In this document: positions 1 through 5,423 of the stretch, one piece after another
Layout: each line of letters begins with the position of its first letter
How positions within the stretch are numbered: position 1 is the first letter of the stretch
NCBI GenBank assembly: GCA_021819255.1
Contig: JAKART010000064.1
Span: 1 to 9,147 of the forward strand
Length of the DNA: 9,147 bases
Direction of reading: 5' to 3'
Origin: Acidobacteriota bacterium
Lineage (GTDB): Bacteria > Acidobacteriota > Terriglobia > Terriglobales > Acidobacteriaceae
Made by a program: the position numbers and the translations under genes
Notes under the pieces: model-generated
Seen by the model: only the letters and a program-made list of their open reading frames with translations
Told to the model about the DNA's origin: nothing
The model's database searches: none

Positions 1-125
1 GTTGGCTCGGCCCCCGACATCTTCTCGCGTGGTCTGACTGGCGACGACGACACCAATTCCTCGCCAAGTTCTTCCACTACCAAAGACAAAACTCTCTGCC
101 CTTCACCCCTCAATTACAACTGTAG
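1..125 (+). CDS. 3' end of a gene, transposase-like C-terminus (partial)
   Basis: The frame whose codons begin at base 3 is open from the window edge to a TAG at 123-125 and gives about 40 residues. It contains W-x-x-WRRRHQ and, eight residues later, HYQRQ. A tryptophan/arginine-rich WRRxHQ...HYxRR tail is, from memory, typical of the extreme C-terminus of some DDE transposases (IS701/IS4-like), so this may be the end of an older transposase gene. The resemblance rests on one short motif, and no catalytic residue lies inside the window. The stop codon is 11 bases before the IS1595-family element, which therefore landed just behind this gene. Another frame (from base 1) is also open across this stretch but shows no recognisable motif. 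Which frame is real cannot be settled without upstream sequence. Confidence 0.4.
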   Translation, partial: WLGPRHLLAWSDWRRRHQFLAKFFHYQRQNSLPFTPQLQL

Positions 126-130
126 TATTA

Positions 131-136
131 GATTCC
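131..136 (+). repeat. Direct repeat GATTCC flanking the IS (second copy 1193-1198)
   Basis: GATTCC occurs immediately outside the left inverted repeat and again at 1193-1198 immediately outside the right one. This is the pattern of a target-site duplication. Only six bases match, whereas eight are expected for IS1595 elements, so the assignment is likely but not exact. Confidence 0.6.
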
Positions 137-162
137 TTCTGCTTATCTGCTTGTTTCAGCAG
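137..162 (+). repeat. Left terminal inverted repeat of the IS1595-family element
   Basis: Begins TTCTGCTTATCTGC and is a perfect 26-base reverse complement of 1167-1192. The element-proximal AAGGGG at 168-173, just inside, is a candidate ribosome binding site for the transposase GTG start. Confidence 0.92.
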
Positions 163-185
163 GCCACAAGGGGTAGTGTAGGTAC

Positions 186-1148
186 GTGCCGCGTCCAGCA
201 TTTCCGAAGAACCTTCGCGAATTCCAGTCCCAATTCGCCACAGAAGAGGCGTGCCGAGCGTATCTGGCTGCCTGCCGATGGCCAGAGGGTTTCGTGTGTC
301 CGCAGTGCAGTCACCAGAGTGCTCATGAATTGACCGGGCTGGGGCGTTGGCAGTGCACTCGTTGCCGGCACCAGGTATCACTGACGGCGGGTACAGTCCT
401 TCACAACACGAAGCTCCCACTGACAGTCTGGTTCTGGGCCGCGTACCTGATGACCACCGATAAGCGCGGCATCTCGGCACTTCTCTTGCAGCATCAACTC
501 GGCCTGGGGTGTTACGAGACGGCGTGGATGATGCTTCATAAGTTCCGCCGAGCGATGGTGAACCTGGAGCGAGAGCCGCTGTGGGGCGAAGTAGAGGTGG
601 ACGAGACTTGGGTTGGAGGCACGCAGGCTGGTCTGCGGGGAAGTCGTCAACTGAAAGGCCGGAAAGCGGCCTTGGTCATCGTGGCTGTGGAGAAGCGAGG
701 AAAGGCGTCAGGACGAGTACGAATGGCGGTCATCCCGGACTTCAAGAGCGTGACCCTAAATGCGTTCGTCCAACAAAATGCGGCTCCTGGATCGACCATC
801 TACACGGACGGTCTGAAAAGCTTCACCCGTTTTGAACAGGCGGGGTTCCGACATGTTCCACGCACACAGCCCCTGCAAAGCGATCTTCGCAAAGGTTCGA
901 AATCGGTGATGCCACTGGCCGATCGGGCCATCGGGAACCTGCAACAGTGGTTGATCGGTACCTACCACGGCGTCAGTCGCGAGCAACTCCAGGTTTACCT
1001 GGATGAGTTCGTCTTCCGCCACAATCGCCGCCAAACACCCATGGCAGCTTTTCAGACCCTGCTCGGTCTCGGAGCCACTCGTGGGCCTGTGCCTTACGTG
1101 CAGATACGCGGCGGATCTGACCTTTCCGTATCGCTCGGAAAACTCTGA
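186..1148 (+). CDS. IS1595-family (ISXO2-like) transposase
   Basis: This 320-residue DDE-type transposase catalyses excision and insertion of the surrounding element. A zinc-ribbon of the IS1595 type is visible at the N-terminus: CPQC at residues 38-41 and CTRC at 57-60. The catalytic domain follows: VDETWVGG with D139, YTDGLKSF with D208, a GTYHGVS block near 259-264, and YLDEFVFRHNRR near 271-282, which supplies E274/N280 where this family places its third catalytic residue. The length matches the usual 300-330 residues. The start is GTG at 186: an in-frame TAG lies at 174-176 and there is no other start until residue 89. AAGGGG at 168-173 is a possible, somewhat distant, ribosome binding site. 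No frameshift or missing motif is seen. It is unrelated to its neighbours and has come in with the element. Confidence 0.93.
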   Translation: MPRPAFPKNLREFQSQFATEEACRAYLAACRWPEGFVCPQCSHQSAHELTGLGRWQCTRCRHQVSLTAGTVLHNTKLPLTVWFWAAYLMTTDKRGISALLLQHQLGLGCYETAWMMLHKFRRAMVNLEREPLWGEVEVDETWVGGTQAGLRGSRQLKGRKAALVIVAVEKRGKASGRVRMAVIPDFKSVTLNAFVQQNAAPGSTIYTDGLKSFTRFEQAGFRHVPRTQPLQSDLRKGSKSVMPLADRAIGNLQQWLIGTYHGVSREQLQVYLDEFVFRHNRRQTPMAAFQTLLGLGATRGPVPYVQIRGGSDLSVSLGKL

Positions 1149-1166
1149 ACTACTACCGGTTGGGTT

Positions 1167-1192
1167 CTGCTGAAACAAGCAGATAAGCAGAA
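1167..1192 (-). repeat. Right terminal inverted repeat of the IS1595-family element
   Basis: Perfect reverse complement of 137-162. It begins 18 bases after the transposase stop codon, so the gene fills nearly the whole element. Confidence 0.92.
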
Positions 1193-1205
1193 GATTCCTA
1201 AACGA

Positions 1206-1223
1206 ACCCGCCGCAAGGCGGGT
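1206..1223. terminator. GNRA-loop hairpin, probable bidirectional terminator
   Basis: ACCCGCC (1206-1212), loop GCAA (1213-1216), GGCGGGT (1217-1223) gives a 7-bp GC-rich stem with a stable GCAA tetraloop. CTTT follows on the + strand and TCGTTT on the - strand. It lies 21 bases past the stop of the large - strand gene at 1245, which suits a terminator for that gene. Before the IS1595-family insertion it would have been about 20 bases from the end of the + strand gene at 125, so it probably ended both convergent genes. The T-tracts are short, so termination strength is uncertain. Confidence 0.6.
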
Positions 1224-1244
1224 CTTTAGCGCTTCTGGCACAGG

Positions 1245-4016
1245 TCACTCGTTTCTTTTGGCTATCGCATAGTAGGGCTGGTTTGAGAGCGTGGAGTTGA
1301 ATGGGGGGTAGAGCCATGCCGATTGATTTGCGTGCTCCAATTCGAAATAGTACTGCAACGGGAAGGGCGACTGTGTGTAGTCGCTGGGAATGGCGGCGGT
1401 GTAACTGCCCGCAACGCCCTTCATCTCGGTTGAGGTCCATCGTTCCGCCTGGTCAACGTGACGGTAATAGAGACGAACCGCAGTGAGAGCGTTGGGGCCG
1501 GCTATGCTGGAGACACGCAGTGAGAGGGAGAGCGGCTGGCCGGGCGCGAAGCTTTCCGGCGGAGTGTGCGTGCATGGCACGAACGGCCGATGAGGACGGC
1601 CCGTGGCTGCGGCGATTGCCTGGCGAGGGTTGCGCGCGGGGTTCGATGATGGCGGCGACTGGAGTTTCTGCTCCATTGCGGCAATGTCTGCATCGATGCC
1701 GGGGAGACGATCGGCCCAGTGACCGCGCCGTAAGGGCACACGGCCATAGCTGATATCGGAGACATAGACATAGTTAGCGCGCTTGGCCATCTTCGCCCAC
1801 GCCTCCCGCGCCCTTCTGTAGTGACCAAGCGCGAGGTGGCCGGCTTGTGGGTCACCGGTCTGCTGGAAGATTTCATAAAGCACGCCACTGCGCAGCTTGG
1901 CCGCCCAAAACGAGCCTATGCCGTTCTGAATCAGAAGGTCTTCCTCGATGCGGCGAAACTCCGGTGAGGTGGTGGTGGAAGAAGCATCGCGGGCTTTGGA
2001 AAGCGCTTGGCTGGAAGCGGTTGTGAAGTCTTCAATCCACTGGGCCACTTCAATCGGCGAATACTTGGGGTTGAGGCTTCCGGCAAGCAGGTCCTGCGTG
2101 TGTTCGACGATGGTGGAAAAGAGCTGCGGATCAAGCGGACTTACGGTTCCGAAACATTTTGGTTTGGGCGTGTCGTTGTAGGGCGAAGGCTCGCTGTCAA
2201 GCACGATGGGCATGTTGGTATAGAGCTCCGGCCAGAAAGCATGATTCGATGCCGAAGGCAGATGCGCAGAGGTGACCAGCGCTAGGATTCGGGAGGAGTT
2301 GGCGCAGGCAGCTTCGATGTCGACGGCCCCGCGGCCGAAGAGGTTCTTGAGATACCGGAGGGTGACTTCCGGGTCAGAGTCGGGATTGTAGAGTTTGCGG
2401 CCCCAGACGCGGTAGTAATACTCGTACTTCTTCCAGTCGGCATCGGGATTCAGCGAGGGATCGGCATAGGCGCAGCGGCTGCCGGGGTGGCCAGAGCCCT
2501 CGCGGCCTTTGAAGGTTAACGGCTCCATGAGATCGATGCCGTATGCGCCGCAGAAATGCACGGTCCGCCCGTAGGCGGCGGCCATCTCCGGATCGGCTGA
2601 GAGCAAATGGCGCTGAGTTCCCGGCCAAAGGCGGAACATCAGCTCGGCTTTGCTGCCTTGCTTCAAAAAATCCCCGTAGCCGTAGCGCGTGAAGGAGCGA
2701 GACCCGGAGCTCAAACTGAAGAGGCGAGAATCGATGTGCCGATTCGGGTTGGGAATCTCGAGGGCTCGAATGTCGGCTTGGTTGTAACCGAGGCTCTGGT
2801 GCTCAGCGGAGTACTTGGCGCCGAGTTTGACGGGCATTCCGGTAGCCACAGCAATGTCAATCATGGTCTGGTTGACACCCTTGGCATGCATTTCAATTTC
2901 AACCGTGCGGCCGGCGTTGGCGATGGCTTCGAAGAGCGTTCTCCAGAAGCCGTAGCTGCCCTCCGGAATGCCGCTTTCGCCGTGGACACGCATGGTGAGT
3001 CCCTGGATTTGCGGGCATTCTTTCAGGATGATTGCCAGCGCATCGCGGCAATACGCAGCGTGACTCTGTGGCGTTAAGCCTTCAATGCGGTGGTATGCGT
3101 TGGGGCTGTCGGTCCATTGGTAGGCGTGGGTCCAGATGCCGAGCTGAAAGTGGAGGCCGCGCGAGCTGGCTTCACCCGCTATGAACTTCAGCGCCTCGAA
3201 GTTGCGAGTGCGTTCTTCTGCGCTGAGCGGTACCGGTTCGGGGAGCGGTTTGCCTTCGGCGGTGCGAAGCTGCATGACGCGAACGACGCTATAGCCGGGA
3301 ACCTCAACGAGATAGGGATAGGGCAGGTAGAAATAGTCGTCGGTGACTCCGCGAGGAAAGTCGTATTCCAACCCGAAGGCAAGACCGAAGCGGTTGAAGC
3401 GGTTGGTGATGAGCGCATCGAGATAGGCAGACCAGAATTGGCGGTCGTAATACCAGGGCTTGTCCTCGATTTCGCTGCAAAAGTAACGGCTGACGCAGCG
3501 GATTTTGTTTGCCGGCTGCTCCTGCATGGGCGCTGCCAGGTGAAGCGCTTCGTGAGGATCGACGTTGAAATGGACGCGCTCAGCCAACTCCAGGAGCCCA
3601 TAGATATAACCGCGGGAATTTGTGGCGGAGACCAGAACGGCCGGCGACTCTGTCAGCTTGCCGGGAGCGAGACGGATGCTGTCGGGCGGATTGGGATCCC
3701 TGGATGCTGGCGGAAAGTACTTGGCTAATCCTGAAGCAGGTGCCGCTGCGACGATGCAGAGACTGGAGTTGTTGATTGCATCCGCTGAAGCGATGAATTC
3801 GCACACGACGTTCTTCAATGCAAGTGCCTGGCGAAGGCGATTGGCCGCCCACTTCACGGGAGGTGTGGAAGCATTTGGATCATCGGGGTCGAGAAGGATG
3901 GAGATTTTGTGCAGCCGAGTTGCGCCCGCAGCAGGCGCGAGGCTGCAGACGGTAGTCGCACCGGCGATTTTGAGGAAGTCTCTGCGCTGCAATTTGAAAC
4001 CCGGCCCCAGCGTCAT
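1245..4016 (-). CDS. TAT-exported 923-residue protein, glycoside-hydrolase-like, function unknown
   Basis: I do not recognise a named family with certainty. The N-terminus carries a twin-arginine signal: RRDFLKIAGA at residues 11-20, a hydrophobic stretch, and an AGA site at 30-32 that would suit cleavage before T33, so it is probably exported folded, perhaps with a bound cofactor. Residues about 35-165 look like the alpha/beta pre-barrel domain placed ahead of TIM barrels in GH20, GH67 and related hydrolases, ending in GYIYGLLELAERV. Residues about 170-600 are rich in aromatic and acidic positions (SRYFCSEIEDK, LGIWTHAYQW, MRVHGESGIPEG near 342-353, MHAKGVNQTMID), consistent with a carbohydrate-binding barrel. 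The last 100 residues look like an Ig-like beta sandwich. E347 is a possible but unproved catalytic residue. ATG at 4014-4016 is supported by the signal peptide directly behind it and by GGGAG eight bases upstream. It appears lower in GC than the genes at 5424 and 7882. An IS5-family element ends 35 bases upstream. Confidence 0.8.
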   Translation of the reverse strand: MTLGPGFKLQRRDFLKIAGATTVCSLAPAAGATRLHKISILLDPDDPNASTPPVKWAANRLRQALALKNVVCEFIASADAINNSSLCIVAAAPASGLAKYFPPASRDPNPPDSIRLAPGKLTESPAVLVSATNSRGYIYGLLELAERVHFNVDPHEALHLAAPMQEQPANKIRCVSRYFCSEIEDKPWYYDRQFWSAYLDALITNRFNRFGLAFGLEYDFPRGVTDDYFYLPYPYLVEVPGYSVVRVMQLRTAEGKPLPEPVPLSAEERTRNFEALKFIAGEASSRGLHFQLGIWTHAYQWTDSPNAYHRIEGLTPQSHAAYCRDALAIILKECPQIQGLTMRVHGESGIPEGSYGFWRTLFEAIANAGRTVEIEMHAKGVNQTMIDIAVATGMPVKLGAKYSAEHQSLGYNQADIRALEIPNPNRHIDSRLFSLSSGSRSFTRYGYGDFLKQGSKAELMFRLWPGTQRHLLSADPEMAAAYGRTVHFCGAYGIDLMEPLTFKGREGSGHPGSRCAYADPSLNPDADWKKYEYYYRVWGRKLYNPDSDPEVTLRYLKNLFGRGAVDIEAACANSSRILALVTSAHLPSASNHAFWPELYTNMPIVLDSEPSPYNDTPKPKCFGTVSPLDPQLFSTIVEHTQDLLAGSLNPKYSPIEVAQWIEDFTTASSQALSKARDASSTTTSPEFRRIEEDLLIQNGIGSFWAAKLRSGVLYEIFQQTGDPQAGHLALGHYRRAREAWAKMAKRANYVYVSDISYGRVPLRRGHWADRLPGIDADIAAMEQKLQSPPSSNPARNPRQAIAAATGRPHRPFVPCTHTPPESFAPGQPLSLSLRVSSIAGPNALTAVRLYYRHVDQAERWTSTEMKGVAGSYTAAIPSDYTQSPFPLQYYFELEHANQSAWLYPPFNSTLSNQPYYAIAKRNE

Positions 4017-4051
4017 CTATTTGGCTCCCATGGCACCAGCTGGTTCTCTAA

Positions 4052-4067
4052 GGAAGCTCTGATCAAG
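4052..4067 (+). repeat. Inverted repeat at the 3' end of the IS5-family element
   Basis: GGAAGCTCTGATCAAG is the exact reverse complement of 5218-5233. It is the end nearest the exported-protein gene, leaving 35 bases to that gene's ATG. Confidence 0.88.
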
Positions 4068-4176
4068 GGGCTCGAAATTCGAGGCACACCCAGTTCTGGC
4101 GGAAAGTCCAGAAATCACGGAACAACCGCCTGCAATAGGCGAAAACATTGCTCTTTGCTGCGGTTCAGCGTTCGTC

Positions 4177-4197
4177 TGGAGGCCATTCCGGCCTCCA
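4177..4197 (-). terminator. Hairpin just past the transposase stop, possible weak terminator
   Basis: TGGAGGCC and GGCCTCCA form an 8-bp stem around a 5-base loop, 7 bases beyond the transposase TAG at 4204-4206. No T-run follows on the - strand, so it may limit 3' decay rather than terminate transcription. If it is leaky, transcription of the element would run on into the exported-protein gene at 4016. Confidence 0.35.
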
Positions 4198-4203
4198 AAC
4201 ATA

Positions 4204-5166
4204 CTACGCCCCCAGAGGGGCCAACCTCTTCCAGTGCTGATAAAGATGAATCATCGCGAACGTCGCCAGCAGCCACTCGTGATTCCTCTTAATACCAAGA
4301 TAGCGCACCTTGGTGTATCTGAAGATCCGCTTGAGAATGCGGAAAGGCCACTCCACCTTGGCGCGTACGCGGGACTTGTTGCGATTCTTGCGCTTCTCTT
4401 CCTGGTCCACCACGCCATTGCTCCTTTTGACACGACGATTGGTCATGTCCTGCGCATGGGGCGCGGCTTCATGAATCACCTCGGTCTGCCCCTGATAACC
4501 GGCATCACCCCAGACCTTTTTCCCTCGCCGTGGAGCAAGTCCGGAAGCATGTGCTTGTCATGCACAGAAGCTGCCGACGTGCATACGGAATGCACCACGC
4601 CAGATTTCGAGTCCACCCCGATGTGCGCCTTCGCACCGAAGTAGTACTGGTTTCCCTGCCTGGTCTGATGCATCTGCGGATCTCGCTCCTTCTTGGCATT
4701 CTTGGTGGAACCCGGTGCGGCGATGATCGTGGCATCCACGATCGTGCCCGTGGCGATGCGCAGCCCCTTCGAGGCCGGATAGTGATTCACCACCTTCAGC
4801 ATCTCCCCGCACAGATCGTTGGCTTCCAGCAGATGGCGGAAGTTGAGAATCGTCGTCTCATCGGGCACCGGCGCCCGGCCCAGATCGATGCCGCAGGAAT
4901 GCGCGCAGTACTGGCGACTCGTAGAGCGCATCCTCGGCGCCCGGGTCGGAGAACGCAAACCAGTGCTGCAGAAAGTAAATCCGCGGCATCACGCCCAGGC
5001 CCACTGGCTGACGGCCTTTGCCCGCCTTGGGATAGTGCGGAGCGATGCGAGCCTCCAGTTCACTCCACGGACCAGCCGCTTCCATGGTTGTCAGGAACTC
5101 TTCGCGGCGGCTCTTGCGCGCGTACTTTTCAAAACTCGGCTGGATAGCAAAGGTAAGTTGGCGCAT
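4204..5166 (-). pseudogene. IS5-family transposase interrupted by two frameshifts
   Basis: Read in three joined pieces this is a complete IS5 transposase of about 320 residues. Piece one starts at ATG 5166 (MRQLTFAIQPSFEKY, FLQHWFAFSD, DALYESPVLRAF). Piece two is in another frame (CGIDLGRAPVPDETT, TGTIVDATIIAAPGSTKN, FGAKAHIGVDSKSG, DKHMLPDLLHG). Piece three returns to the first frame (VWGDAGYQGQTEV, KNRNKSRVRAKVEWPF). The breaks are one extra base near 4896-4897 and one missing base in the A-run whose complement is 4517-4521. They cancel, so the two outer pieces share a frame. All three catalytic codons survive: Asp at 4734-4736, Asp at 4504-4506, Glu at 4361-4363, but they are not in one reading frame. 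Inactivation is the simplest reading. Sequencing error, or for the second site programmed -1 slippage, are alternatives. Confidence 0.88.
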
Positions 5167-5217
5167 TGCGTTTCCGGGTCCCCTACTTCGTTCGACGCAT
5201 CAACCGCGCCTTTGGAA

Positions 5218-5233
5218 CTTGATCAGAGCTTCC
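5218..5233 (-). repeat. Inverted repeat at the 5' (transposase-start) end of the IS5-family element
   Basis: Exact reverse complement of 4052-4067. It lies 51 bases upstream of the transposase ATG and about 190 bases before the adenosine deaminase start. Confidence 0.88.
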
Positions 5234-5388
5234 TTAGGATGACGTCCCGCGCCCAGGGTTCCGCGGCCCCCGGGATGCACTTGAAGCGATGCTCGGTTCT
5301 CAGCGAGCCCTTGGCCGGCCGGGCGCGTCTCGAGAAGCCGTGCCGCGCTGAATCCGGTGTTCCCTGAAGAAGAGCTCCATGCGATATT

Positions 5389-5404
5389 CTTCAAGCACTT
5401 GAAG
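5389..5404. promoter_or_regulatory. 16-bp palindrome in the adenosine deaminase leader, operator candidate
   Basis: CTTCAAG (5389-5395), CA, CTTGAAG (5398-5404) is a perfect 7-2-7 dyad ending 19 bases before the deaminase ATG and directly ahead of its AAGGAAAGG ribosome binding site (5406-5414). GATATT at 5383-5388 could be a -10 element, but no good -35 accompanies it. The position and symmetry suit a repressor site or a short mRNA hairpin. No regulator gene is in the window. Confidence 0.35.
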
Positions 5405-5423
5405 CAAGGAAAGGCATCGAGGC

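Larger units (their letters stand above)
137..1192 (+). mobile_element. IS1595-family (ISXO2-like) insertion sequence, apparently complete
   Basis: A 1056-bp element is bounded by perfect 26-bp terminal inverted repeats at 137-162 and 1167-1192, and contains a single full-length transposase gene. Beyond the perfect part, the two ends show partial similarity for another 16 bases or so, including a shared GGTAGT block. The flanks carry a direct GATTCC hexamer (131-136 and 1193-1198), the likely target duplication. IS1595 elements usually duplicate 8 bp, so either two bases have diverged or the element ends are slightly different from those I chose. Because the first outer base (C136/G1193) also pairs, boundaries of 136-1193 are equally possible. 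With an intact gene and perfect ends it looks recent and potentially mobile. Confidence 0.9.
4052..5233 (-). mobile_element. IS5-family insertion sequence with defective transposase
   Basis: A 1182-bp element has ends reading GGAAGCTCTGATCAAG, a perfect inverted repeat at 4052-4067 and 5218-5233. The pairing extends outward through CTAA on the left and TTAG on the right. IS5 elements usually duplicate a YTAR tetramer; here only the central TA is shared between the two sides, so a clean 4-bp duplication is not visible. The single transposase gene inside runs on the - strand and is broken (see the pseudogene entry). The element sits in the intergenic region between the divergent genes at 4016 and 5424. 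It is probably immobile on its own but could be moved in trans by an intact copy elsewhere in the genome. Confidence 0.88.

Noticed and set aside
20..24. SGSAC near the deaminase N-terminus (residues 18-22 of the protein starting at 5424; the coordinates given here are not nucleotide positions of the motif) considered as a lipobox
   Set aside because: Gly at the -3 position is not typical of a lipobox; an ordinary signal-peptidase I site is more likely.
3090..3728. Long + strand open frame of 212 codons inside the exported-protein gene
   Set aside because: It is antisense to a coherent 923-residue protein with a signal peptide; its translation has no family features.
4094..4113. TTCTGG / CCAGAA inverted repeat near the 3' end of the IS5-family element
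   Set aside because: Only 6 bp with an 8-base loop and no T-run; too weak to call a terminator beside the stronger hairpin at 4177-4197.
4234..4644. + strand open frame of 136 codons within the IS5-family element
   Set aside because: Antisense to the transposase, whose catalytic motifs are on the - strand.
5200..5394. A - strand open frame with a TTG start which, after removing the IS5-family element at TA, would continue in frame to a TAG immediately before the 4016 gene ATG
   Set aside because: It needs a non-standard start without a clear ribosome binding site, shows no recognisable motif, and lies in what is best explained as a divergent promoter region. The in-frame continuation could be chance.
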